A stretch of 64,000 bases of DNA from Chamaea fasciata (taxonomy: Eukaryota; Chordata; Aves; Passeriformes; Sylviidae): the NCBI GenBank assembly GCA_029207755.1, contig JARCOQ010000016.1, positions 8,046,501 through 8,110,500 on the forward strand, written 5' to 3'. How positions within the stretch are numbered: position 1 is the stretch's first letter; every line of letters starts with the position of its first letter. The notes below the pieces were generated by a model. The model was given only the letters and a program-made list of their open reading frames with translations. It was not told the DNA's origin and searched no databases. Position numbers and translations under genes: made by a program. Positions 49,480 through 60,300 of the stretch are shown here, piece by piece.

Positions 49480-49770
49480 GTCAGCGGAGCCCTAAACGTG
49501 ACTGTTAACCGCAGGAGGAAGGAAACGGGGAGGGAGGACACGCCAAGCGCGGGGAGAGCCGCCCTCCTGGCTCTACTTACCCCGCGATCGCAGCGAGAGC
49601 CGCGGATGCTGAGCCCGGTGCCGGCGGCCGAGGGAGCGGGCGGGCGGCGGGGACTTTGCCGATGTTCTGCCTAATTGCTCCCGAGCTCAGATTACAGCCT
49701 CGCTTCTTCCCTACATGTACTGGAGCTGTCACCTCGGCCGCAGCCCCGGGGAGCCACCGTCAGCGAGGGG
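49480..49770 (-). promoter_or_regulatory. KCNJ12: CpG-rich, TATA-less promoter region of KCNJ12
   Basis: GC-rich sequence with dense CpG (for example GCCGGCGGCCG and GGGCGGGCGGCGG) surrounds the candidate first exon. GC-box-like GGGCGG stretches are present and no TATA box is seen at a suitable distance. Location and strand of the adjacent donor make it the best KCNJ12 promoter candidate in the window. Confidence 0.5.
49581..49700 (-). other. KCNJ12: candidate non-coding first exon of KCNJ12 with donor site
   Basis: The minus strand reads a very CpG-rich leader ending CGATCGCGGG followed by GTAAGTAGAG, a near-perfect donor with GT at 49580-49579. The leader contains no ATG over at least its last 100 bases, as expected for a 5'UTR. 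It lies 7.5 kb upstream of the coding exon on the same strand. The transcription start, and so the upstream edge given here, is a guess: there is no TATA box. The next gene-like signal on this strand is the 72-base exon at 47.7 kb. Confidence 0.6.
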
Positions 49771-52204
49771 GATGCGCACCTTCCGTGGCATTTCCAAGGG
49801 GCAGGGAGGGGAATCGCGTGTGACAATGGTGGGGAGCCCAGGATGTCTTAGTGGTCCCAGGGGCGTTGGAATAGAAGCAGCGTGGAGGGGATTTCAGAGA
49901 TTTTTGGGAAGTGAAGGACCAGCCGGAAGGATGAGACACATTCCAAACTGGTGGATCAGACAGTGGTGCCAGGCAGTCGGTGTTCCAAGGCAAGACCACT
50001 TTGTTCTTGCTGTTTAATGATGGCCATGACACAAACCCCATCCTCTCAGGAGAGGAAGAAAAACCCCCCTCCTTTTCTGCTGGGGGTGTCCAACTCCCCT
50101 GGCACACTCGTGATGCTGTCCAGCATCCTCAAGACAAAAAAAGCCCTTGCACTGTTTTTGAAGCTATTAGTTTTCCTCCAGTTCATGGCTCTACCCACAC
50201 CAGTTCATGAGTTTCAGTGTCTTCGAAATCCTATGCGGGATGCCTTTAAAGCTCTCATTCCTCAAGCAGAGCCTTTTTGGAGGAAATCTCCTTCCCAGGG
50301 GGTAACAGGTCTCTGTCCCAAAGTTTCTGCCCTTTCAACCCTTCTTTGCTGTCACTGGAGAGCTGAACAACCCCAAACTTCAGGCATGACCCCAAACCCA
50401 AGTAGCTGAAGGGCAGCAAAGGCAGGGCAGGATATTTTGGGGACCGTCTTTATCTGCTGCACGAAGATTTAGCACAGGCGTTGCGTAATGCTGGGGGGGT
50501 CACTGCTCTCGTCCCCTCTCGCCGTCAGAGATCAGAGACTCAATTAATCCTCCCTCATTCCCTGCCCACGGGGACCAGCCATGGGTGCCCTCTCAGCCTG
50601 GCCCTGGCAGCAAGAAGTCAAATCTCTGCCCGACGTCAGCATCCACTGATGTTGGTAGCCCACAGCCTGGGGGTGAGGTGCTGTGGGACACTCCACTGCC
50701 ACGTCCTAGGGCACCCATTGCCACCAGCCAGGGCACCCATTGTTCCTCCCAGGCTGCCCACCTTGCTTGGAAAGCCCTGTTCAAATTGAGGTGGCCACAA
50801 AGGAACCAGACAAACACCGAGGTCCCCAAAATGACTCATTATTTCTGTGCCCCAACCTCGGGTACTGTTGTTAAGGGGCTCAGCAGACACAGACCCTGTG
50901 GCAGAGATCTGGGAATTTCAGGCATTTAAAAGGTCATTTTCAAACCATCAAGGTTTGTTGCACATCTGCCTGTGTTCCCCCTCTGCTCCTTTGCACACAG
51001 CAGGTCACTGGTGGGTGGCTGGCTCAGGCACACACTGCAGGATCACAACAGCAATGAAGGGATCCCTATTTTTTTTTTAAATTACAACCCCCACATGTGT
51101 CCTTGGGCAACCCTACAACGAACAAGGCGAGTGCAAAGCCCAGGCACTGCTGTGTGTGCACACATGGGCTGACAAGGAGAAGGACACCAGCAGGCAAACC
51201 CAAAATGCTGTCACGGGAAGATCTGGGGAGGTAAAGGTGGTGTCATACTGCTGCCACCCACAACAGCCTGCAGAACCCCTGGGGCCCTGGTCCTGCCCAC
51301 CTTGAGCAGTAAAAATAGACATCACACAACATCCTGGGTGGCTGTGATGGCAACAGGAGGGCACAGAGCAAAAAAGGACCCCATGGCTGGGGCAAGGGAC
51401 AAGTCTGGTGGCACTGGGGAGGATGACAAGTCTGGTGGCATTGGGACACGGTGACATGCCCCTGGTGAAGAGGCTCACGGAGAGTTACACAACACCGGCC
51501 CGGCCGCCCTTGGCCGTGCGTGCTGCTATCGACACGGCCCCGGCCGCCCTCCGACATCCCCGCGGGCACACAGCTCTGCAAGTGGCGCAAATGCAAGGGC
51601 ACGTGAGCAGGGGACCTGCTCCAGCCACCCCCCCAGCAAAGCCTGGACCTCCTGCGGTGGTCATCAGCCTTGCACCAGCATCCCACTGTCCCCTGGCTGG
51701 GCTGTGCCATGGCAGGGGGTCAGGAGGGCTGGGATGGTGCAGGGGGAACGGGGCAGGCACCCACCCCCAGCATCCTGCTGGGAAAACACAGGGGCTAAGG
51801 CACTGCAGGGCCCCCACCCAGGGACTTTTAGCACATCAAAGACCATCAAGAAGGACGCAACAAATTCAAACCTGGGGGATGTGATACCAGATTAGGGCAA
51901 GCCAGTAAGTGCTGCAGGCAGGACCTTGGTTCTTTGGTATTGCCACTTAAGGAGGTCTGTGACCCAAAACTACCCACAAGCCTATTCCAGGAGAGGAAGC
52001 AAAATCCCCCTCTTCTTCTGTTGGAGGGGAAAAACACTCATAGGCAGCAAGGAGCCCTCCCCTCAGCACAGTAGCAGGAGGAGCAGGGATGCTCTTGTCC
52101 ATAGAGATGGGGAAACTGAGGCATGGTGGCTGGAGGAGCCTGAGCGTGGCGACTGGCTGCAGCCCTTGTCATCACCTTCCCCCCTGCCTGGCCTGGCCCC
52201 AGGT

Positions 52205-52310
52205 CGAGATATTTATAAAGCCGATAAGGGAGCAGAAAGAATTTTCCAAACGCCAAAGTTACGTAACCTCTCCTCGCCCTCCATGGACTTCGTCTTTAAT
52301 TATAGGCTTG
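52205..52310. promoter_or_regulatory. MEF2 / PAR-bZIP motif cluster upstream of KCNJ12
   Basis: Contains ATATTTATAAAG (52210-52219 region), the perfect palindrome TTACGTAA at 52259-52266 (PAR-bZIP/NFIL3 D-box) and TTAATTATAG at 52296-52305, which fits the MEF2 consensus YTAWWWWTAR. It sits about 2.6 kb upstream of the candidate first exon. Function is inferred. Confidence 0.35.
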
Positions 52311-53118
52311 GGATGGGGGGGAGCCCTCCATGGTGGGGCTGGTGGGGGCCACCACTGCCACGGTCACCCCAAAGGGCCTTCACCCTCCTCTCCCTCACCA
52401 CAGAGTCCCCAGGGCCAGGCACCAGCCTGTGCCACCCTGTGGAACCCCATCCCTGAGGGTTCTGTAGTTTTGTGGCCAGTCTCCTCATCCTAGGTAGGGC
52501 ACCCCAAGTTTTTGTCTGGGTTCTGGGTGGCTGATCCCTCCAGGGTGTGCACACCCCTCCAACCCATCCCAGCACACGCTGGATGTCACAACAGACGACA
52601 ACATGAGCACAGCTGGCATTGCCATGGTGACAATCAATGCCTGCTGCTGCTCCAGCACCTGCCCCCCAAAGTGCTGACCCCCACCGCAGAGACTGCAGGT
52701 ACCTCCTGCCCTCCACCAGCCCCGTTTCCACCACTCTTTACCCCATTACACCCCACAGGCAACTTCCAAACCCTTCCAAACCCTTCTCCATCACCTCATA
52801 GCTGCCTCCAGCTCCACCAGCCATGCCTCAGTTTCCCCAGCCCTGCTCTTGCTACCCCAGGGGAGGAGGGAGTCCCTTCCCTGGGATGTCTTTTCTCTCG
52901 CCCAACTTCGGCCAAGGCTGCAGAGTTGGAGGGATGCTGAGTGAGGCTCCGTCGCTGTGGCAACCCGCGGCGGCCGTCTCCAGGCGACCGCCCAGGGATG
53001 CTGCAGAGATGCTCTGGAGGCAGAGCCAGAGGGACCAGGGCGGTGGGGGATGTATCCATAGGGATGCCACCCCCCTAACTCCCCTTCCCTACCCAAACCA
53101 CAGCCTGGGTCTTTGTAA

Positions 53119-53138
53119 CAGGGTGTTAAAACACCCTG
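53119..53138. repeat. short inverted repeat (9-bp arms)
   Basis: CAGGGTGTT, AA, AACACCCTG: perfect 9-bp arms around a 2-base centre. Confidence 0.9.
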
Positions 53139-53339
53139 AGAACAGCCATTGATTTGACTCAGGCAGCTGGCTGAGCACTGACGAGCTCATGGCAGCGCAG
53201 GCTGGCTGGTGGGAATACCAGCAGGATGCTCCCGGGGTGGGAGCGGGGCCACTCCGTTTCCAGGGACACCTGCAGAGCTGTGGAAATCATTGTTGGAAAT
53301 AAGCCCGTTAGCTTCTTAACCCTCATTAAGCAGCTTAGG

Positions 53340-53720
53340 GGGGACACGCGCCATCCTACGCAAACCCGGAGGCGCAGGAGGCCCTTGCCAGGGCGGAGGG
53401 GTGACGGGATCTCAGTGGGCGCTGTGGGGGTGGCACGGCGGGCACGGCCCCGTCCCTGCCCTCGGCGAGCTGCGCTCCTGCACCCAAGCCCCCCTGTTGC
53501 TCCTCGCCAGCCGGGCCCATCGGCAGCTCCCGACAGCGCTGAGCAGCGGGCAGGGATGGTGATGATGGGATGTCACACCCGTGTGACGAGTGTGGGAGGT
53601 CTCAGCCGCAGCCCCGCCGGCGGGGGGGAGCGGGGTGGCGGTGACAGCGCGGGGCGACGGCCCGGCCAGCGCCCGACACCGCGGCTGCGGGACGGAGCGG
53701 GACGTTTCTAATCACTCCAC
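53340..53720. promoter_or_regulatory. CpG island upstream of KCNJ12
   Basis: Dense CpG (CATCCTACGCAAACCCGG and GGGGCGACGGCCCGGCCAGC) over about 380 bases. It could be a distal alternative promoter or belong to a divergent transcript. I found no consensus donor close by on the minus strand. Confidence 0.35.
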
Positions 53721-54397
53721 TTGGAAACGGTCCCGTTTTTACATTTGTTAAATTAAAGGATGTCAGCGTCTGATGCCAAGCCCAGGCTCCCTCGGAAATT
53801 TAAACTAATGACAGCGAGGAAAATGAGCTGAAACCAGAGCACAGGCGCTCCCACGTTATCCAGCCGCACCAGCCATCTCTGTGGCGGGGTTTACATGGCA
53901 GCTTGCAAAGCACCAACCACCACAAAGATCTCGACTTTCTGCCCCAAAATCCAACCTTGCCCACTCTGCTCGGCCAGAAGGTGCATTGGTGGCACCTGGG
54001 CAAGCCAGGCTGCTGCGCTGGGGGGCCCCAGAGACCCCCATCCTCCTCCAGCCTCTCAAAGGGCAAACACCTCCCTCTTTCCAGGGTACCGCTGCCCTGG
54101 GCAGTGGGGTTTTATCAGCACGGGGTGGAAGTGGGAGAGCAGAGCAGGGGGATGCGGTGTTTGGATTTCTCCAGCTCTGACGATTCCTACAGCCGGCTCC
54201 ATCCTGCCTGGCCCTGTGCCAGCAGGCAGCGGGGTCCTGGCAGAGCGCGGGGGCTGCCGCCGTCACACGGCCCCTCGCTGCCCCTCTTCCCCACGGAAAT
54301 ACCTGGGCTCAGGCGAGGGCTTCGCTCCCGGCGCTCTCCAGGCTCCGCTGGGGTGGTTTTGTGCTGCAGCTGAGTAAAACCACAGAGTGGTGGTTGT

Positions 54398-54400
<3 letters not shown>

Positions 54401-54439
<39 letters not shown>
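54401..54439. repeat. poly-T run (T39)
   Basis: The longest homopolymer in the window, preceded by GGTTGTCTC. No retroelement body is recognised beside it. Confidence 0.95.
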
Positions 54440-54802
54440 CCTTTTATAATTTTCTCGGCGAGATAAAATTAAACAAACAAGCCCTTCTGGGAGCAGCGCG
54501 AGGAAGGGAGCCTGCTTCCCTACAGATGTGCGTGTCCTCAGCTATTACAACCACCGAATTAAGCTTTCCCTGTGGCTGGGACATTTGCACAATCCCACTC
54601 GTTCGCCTCCTGCGGTTTCACTGGTAGGAGACTGGCTCACTCTGCAGCCTCCCTCCCCATGAGGTCATTACCCAAACACCTATTTTTCACAAAAACATTG
54701 AGAATGTTGGGTTTTTTTCCTGACCTCACCATCTTGCCATCAAATTAGAGTGGTTTGGAGTGCGAGGCTGGGAGCGCTCAGCAAAGCAGAATGTGCTGAG
54801 GA

Positions 54803-54905
54803 GAATAGAATAGAATAGAATAGAATAGAATAGAATAGAATAGAATAGAATAGAATAGAATAGAATAGAATAGAATAGAATAGAATAGAATAGAATAGAA
54901 TAGAA
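54803..54905. repeat. (GAATA)n pentanucleotide microsatellite, about 20 units
   Basis: A perfect pentamer array of about 103 bases, degenerating at its 3' end into AAAATGATAGAATAAAG. Confidence 0.98.
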
Positions 54906-55953
54906 AATGATAGAATAAAGATGCAGCCAGACATTCTCCAGGGGATGGGGCTGCAGAGGAGGGGGAATGCTGTCGGTCAGGAGGGGAGCGGGATTTCCCA
55001 GCTGCGCTCCAAGCCCTGTCTGCATCCCCCAACCCCAAAAAGGAACAATCACGACATAAGACTTGCAAACACACCTAAACTTCCCAGCTTCATCTGCCTC
55101 GGGAGCCAGCACAGAAGCGTTGCCATAGCTTTGAGGACCACCGGTGGGTTTTGCAGCACAATCTGGACCACGGATCTATGCAAATCCCCAAGGCAGAAGT
55201 CTTTATGGAGGCATATGACAACCGAAAAAGAATAGCGCTCAGTGCTCTACTCCCACACGCCACCCCCCAACTTCACCATCATTTAAATCAGTCTTAAGTT
55301 GGAAGAATTCAAATCAACACTGTCGTCACAGAGCCAAGCAGAGAGGTGACACAACTTGGATGCTGCCAGGGAAATTGCCCCCCTGAGACTCCAAACTCAT
55401 CAGCCCATCACTTTTTTTTGAAACGCCATCGAGGAAAACAAATGAACTGGCAACTTGCTGCCCCCAGCCCTCCGTTGCCTCTGGCCAGGGCTGTTGGCGA
55501 GGTTTCCAACCAGCCTTCCCCCTGGGATCAACAGGAGGGGGACTGGTGGGAGAAAAAAATATCCAAGACATGCTGTTGAGGCTAGAGAGACGCAGTTGGA
55601 AAAGAAATCAAAGCTTCTAAAGAGAGAGATGCCAAGGAGATATGTTGTTCCCAAGAGAGACAGGACATTCCTCTCTCCCAGGGGGGAAAATGAGGAGGAA
55701 GGCTCATGCCACCTCTTACAGCTCCCTGGCATAGGTGCTCAGCAGTCTGGGCACAGTTTGTCCCTGCTGTGCCACGCGGCAGACACAGATGGCATCACAG
55801 CTACTGATTTTTTTTCATGTGTTTTGTTGGGGTTTTTTACCCCAAAAGCACATTTTCCATGTGGGGGAAAAGTTGCTGGGTCCTGACAGACCCAAGGCGG
55901 ATGTGGAGCCACTGTTTGGGCTCCCGGAGACGTCCCTGCCTTTCTGCACCACA

Positions 55954-56085
55954 CAGAATCATTAGGGTTGCAAAAGGTCTCTAAGCTCACCGACTCCAAC
56001 TGTTAACCCAGTACTGCCATGGCCCCCGCTAATCCACGTCCCCAAATGCTTCATCTACACCTTTAACCATGTGCCCAGACCTGCT
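55954..56085 (-). mobile_element. CR1 LINE 3'-end fragment
   Basis: The plus strand reads CAGAATCATTAGGGTTGCAA, AAGGTCTCTAAGCTCACCGA, CTCCAACTGTTAACCCAGTA and CTGCCATGGCCCCCGCTAAT. This is the antisense 3' end of an avian CR1 subfamily distinct from the GGGCAGGGACACC type elsewhere in the window. Confidence 0.88.
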
Positions 56086-56841
56086 GCTGTCTCAGGGACA
56101 TGACTTGGCATCAGCAGAATCCTCAGGGCACTTATGGGAGTCACAAAGAGAAGAGGCTGCGGGGGAAAATTTTATATTTTGCTATTGCCAGGAACACCAG
56201 AATCAGGTCCTGGCTTAGTCCAGAGGGAGAAGGATCATCAGGTTAGATTTTCCTTACACAACATGTTTGAGTTACACAAGCAATGGGATCAGGCTGGGAA
56301 GCAAGCGGGTGAGATCATCTCAGCGCAGTCCTGGTTGATCCCCTGAAACCACCCAGCTTGGCTGGTTCAGCACAATTCCTGCAGCACATTGTTCCTGCAA
56401 GGAAGTTTTATACCTGTGCCCTTGGGCTAAGCCTTGACAGCATCCTTCACTGGGAACAAGCTACCTGCCTCCTCAAGGCAACACCTGGGGACGTTGGAGG
56501 GAGAGGAGGGCAGGAGCAGAGTTGGCCTGGCTATAAATAATCCCATGGAAAGGAAACGGGAGAAAAAGCAGCAAACAGAAACCAATAAATCCAGGGAAAT
56601 GTGTTCAGCTGCAGGCACTCATTGTGAACAGCTCCTTGTGCTCCATGTGATCCCATAGAATCAGGCACAAGAGAAAATGGGATCCACTGCAGCTTGACAG
56701 AGCAGGATCAAGCCCAGACATCGCCTTTCCATGAGAAACACATGGAAACCAACCCAGAGCCCTGTCTGCAGGATGCAACAAAGGGCACATGGCAAGACCT
56801 CATCCACTCTGCTCCATTAGAAAAAATAAAGTTGAGAAAGG

Positions 56842-56886
56842 GGAGAGTTAAATTAAGGAGAGTTAAATTACAGAAAGTTAAATTAA
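56842..56886. repeat. three-copy 15-bp minisatellite
   Basis: GGAGAGTTAAATTAA, GGAGAGTTAAATTAC and AGAAAGTTAAATTAA are consecutive, nearly identical 15-mers. Confidence 0.9.
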
Positions 56887-59450
56887 GATGCTTGTTGGAC
56901 CACGTTAACACAGAGCTGGCCTGGCTCCTGGTGCCACCGGCACTGAACACCCGGCAATCCCATCCCCAGCAAGCTGGGAAATAACCTGTGTTTAAGGCAA
57001 TCATTATTTGCAATCTGTGATCCCAGAGAAAAGGGCAGAAAAAGCAACTTCTCATTTTCACCAATAAAAGAGGAACTGCAGAAGCTCAGCAAGCACAGTG
57101 GCCAGCAGGTCACAACCAGCAGTGCTGGAGTGATTCATCCTAAACGAGCCAGATTTAGTCAAACTTGCCTAGAATAAGGTGAGGAAACAGCCCAGAGTTT
57201 TCCCTGCTGGTGCCTGCCAGTTATTCACCCATGGGAGCAACAGGGCAAGTGAAGATGAGACAGAGCAACATGAATCCCCACCACCGCTGTCCCCTCCAGT
57301 GCCAGGACAATCAATGAAAGGCTTCAATCCCAGCTCCCACACCTGTATACTGCACAAAAGCCCATTAAAAAGGGATTTTTTTCCCTCTTTTCCCAGTCTC
57401 TATTCCCAGAGCTTATAATTTCCCAAAGGTGCTGGAGGACCAAGGGACCAGGCACTTCTCTGCAGCATCCACCGCACTGGTTTTCCCCATAAAACCACCT
57501 GAGCAGCTTCAGTTTGGTTTGTGCGTAACTTATTATTAAAGCTGAGCAAATAATTCAGGGCAGGAGCTCCAGGAGCAACGTTTTGCCTTTTCATTTTCCG
57601 TTCTCGAGCTGTCTGCAGTTTTCCCAGAGCTCGGGGATGATTTAAAGACCTGTCTCCGGACAGGAGCGTCTCGCTGCGATGCCGGCTCCGAGTGTTTGAT
57701 GGCCCGGATTTCACGTGTGTGTTTGAGGACACGCCGGACACATAAGGATGGATGAGCCTTTCCTGGTACCCTAATTAGATGAGCAGCATTTGCAAGTGGG
57801 TTCTGGGGATTTTTTTTTTTTCTGTGTTGGAGACCTGCAAACACTTCTTGCAGAGTTAACGACCGCCCGTTCGTTAGGCAGGGCTCGACCAGCGCTCTGC
57901 TTTGTGGCGCATCATTTTTCCAGTCAATGGTGCCCTCCTGGACATGAGAATATCCTTGGAGCATCCCATTCCCAGCTCCTCTTTACACCCCAAAGCACTA
58001 AGGATGTAGGAAAGGAGGATGGGGCCATGGGCAGAGCCATGGGGCTGTCAGGCTGTGATGGCTCCGACCTTCCAGCACTGCAGTCATCCCAGGAATTTGC
58101 TTCCTCATTAGTGGAAAGGCTAGGGAGAAGAGATCGGCTCTGTGCAAACTCCCCGTGGTGCTCATGTGACACAGGCTGGCAAAGGCAGCTCACCCCAGTG
58201 CTCGGGCAAGTGCCAGCCAAAAGAAAAGCAGGAAAGGGAGAGCCACATTCCCAGGATGCAGAACCCAAATCAGAGGTCCCCATACTTGGAGTAGAGCCGG
58301 TCCCCCCCACACCGTCTGCCTGTCCCTGGGAAGCCCCATCTGTCCTCAAGGCCGCATGAAATGCTGACTTCAACTGCCTCCACCCTTTTCCTGGAGGAAA
58401 GGGCTGTTGTCAGCTGCTGCTGTGACCCCAGACACTCATCAGAGAAGTTGAAGGGGCTGAGAAAAGGACACCCCTCCTGAAGCCTCAGTGGAAGAGCTGA
58501 CATCGAGCTCCTTTAGTACCCCTGTCTCCTTTAGGGGCTTGGCCCCGGAGAAAGGTTTGGGCTCCCAAGATTGGCCCAGGCAGCCACTGTCACTCTGTTG
58601 CTTTCAGGATGGAGCAAACCAATGCCACTGACCTCCCACTGTAAACCCCCTCAGAGCAGCTCATGTGCTGGACATAAGGAGCCATTTAATGTCCCTCCTG
58701 AAAGGGAGCATCTGAAAGGGGCCAGGGACACTTTGGGGCCATCCCAGGTGACCAAGCCTGGGGCTCCATTAGTCCTGGTTGGAAACCCCTCTCTGGCCAA
58801 ACAGCTTTCTCCTCCCATTGCGTAATTGCACTTTGCTGAGCAGACCCAGCCCCTGGCAAATACATTTTCTCCAGCCTTGCTGCTCTCCTGTAACATTTCC
58901 CTTATTCCTTTTGCGCTCTCTGGACAGTTGCTGAAACACGTGGAGAGGGAGAGAAAAACTCAATGCTTGTCCCGCCCGTAAAGCAAAACCCCGGATGGGA
59001 AGGGGGGGGGGGGGGGGGGGGGGAAAGCAGGGAGTGGTGTCAGATGCCTCTTCCCAATCCATCCCCTCCCGGTTTGCCTGTGGGGGTTTGACAAAAGTGC
59101 TTTTCGGCTGACAAAATGATTACAGGGTGCCGAGACAGTAAGAGTTGCACATGTGTTTCTTTCCTGCATTTCAAACAGGGCGAGGACATGGATGCACTTC
59201 TGGAGGGGTCACAGTGATGGGGGTGAGGAAGGGGGAATTTGGGAAGAGGAGGGAGGAGGGGAGGAGGAATATTTTCTGCTTGGGGAAAAAAAAAATCCCA
59301 AGGGTGGAGCAGGTGGGAATGTGCGTGAGTGAAGCCAAAGGCAGGTGATGCTGAAGATCCGGGATGGGATGGGGCTGGGTTTGGGTGGATGCTGGTGGCG
59401 GTGTCTGGACCAGCCCAAAGTGCGGAAGGGAGAAGTTGCAGCCGCTGGCC
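56887..59450. other. non-coding upstream flank
   Basis: No supported gene. It holds a G22 run at 59002-59023 and purine-rich sequence at 59215-59275. Open frames are short and unremarkable. Confidence 0.4.
59002..59023. repeat. poly-G run (G22)
   Basis: Twenty-two consecutive G, between GGATGGGA and AAAGCAGG. Confidence 0.95.
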
Positions 59451-59479
59451 CCTGAGCCGGGTCACATCCTGTGGCCTTG

Positions 59480-60300
59480 TTGCGAGGTGGGGCAGCGGCA
59501 CCGCTGGAAGAGGGAGCGGGGTGCGTTCAGCTCCGGATGGGAGCACGGACTGCGCGGGACAGAGCGCGGTGCCCGGGGCACACTCGAGGTGCCCGGGGAC
59601 TCGCCGTGCCTGCCGGCAGTGGGTGCTGGGCAGCGGGGAGGAGGAGAGGAAGATTTCAGCTCCCAACTCAATCTGTTGGAGAACTTGGCCTGCTCCCCGT
59701 CAAGCTGAAAATAGCACACATGTAAGGACGTGCACGCAGTGCTGGCTGTGTCCTCGCCGAGCGCTTCCTTCCTGCTGCGCTCCACGCAGCGCCCCGGCCT
59801 CCGCCCGCGCCTCCGGCCCCCCGCAGCCCCCTGAACGCCCTCGGGGGACAGGGCCGGGGCAAGAGGCTCCTTAGAGCATCCTTCTGCCACAGATCGGTGC
59901 ACAGATGCAAGATGCTTTCACCTTCAGCTGCTTTTCACATGTACCACGAGGTCCGTCCGGCGGCGGCTTCCCCGCCGTTATCATCTGGAGCGGGCGAGGC
60001 TGAGCGCGGCTCACGGCGGGAGCCGAGCTTTATTAGAAACTGGCATCTGGCTTCAGCCCTCCCTGCTGCCCCTGGCTCAGTCTTGGGATCAGGATGGGGC
60101 AGAGAGCACGCACGAGTGCCCAGGCGGCAGGCAGGGAACTTCCACAAGTCCCCAGGTTTTTTTCTCCTGATTTTATCTCCGAGCTTATTATTGGCGATGG
60201 GAGAATAAAGCCCCGGTGCTCCGCTGCGGGAGCACGTCGTGCCCGGCCGGGGTCGAGCCCCAGCCCTCGGAGGGACGGGGAAGCAGCAGAGCGTGCTGCA
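59480..60300. promoter_or_regulatory. broad CpG-rich island
   Basis: CpG clusters at about 59480-59640, 59740-59850, 59940-60020 and 60215-60280 (for example GTCCGTCCGGCGGCGGC). This is the broadest CpG-rich region in the window and lies about 10 kb upstream of KCNJ12. It could mark another gene's promoter or a non-coding transcript. No coding exon with a recognisable product is present. Confidence 0.35.

Larger units (their letters stand above)
42088..49580 (-). other. KCNJ12: KCNJ12 5' intron(s)
   Basis: This is the interval between the candidate first-exon donor (49580) and the coding-exon acceptor (42088). It may be divided by the candidate exon at 47660-47731. It holds no coding sequence I can support. 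Contents are the CCTT/CCCTTT tract at 44471-44774, a T-rich tract at 45775-45824, GC-rich patches near 45.6 and 46.1 kb, and a GATA-motif duplication at 46172-46225. Many short open frames occur because the DNA is GC-rich, but none shows family resemblance. Confidence 0.55.
49770..53330. other. upstream flank of KCNJ12, no supported gene
   Basis: GC-rich non-coding sequence with chance open frames. It holds the motif cluster at 52.2 kb, a diverged 40-bp repeated segment (50047 and 51988), and a short perfect-arm hairpin at 53119-53138. No coding exon is recognised. Confidence 0.45.
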
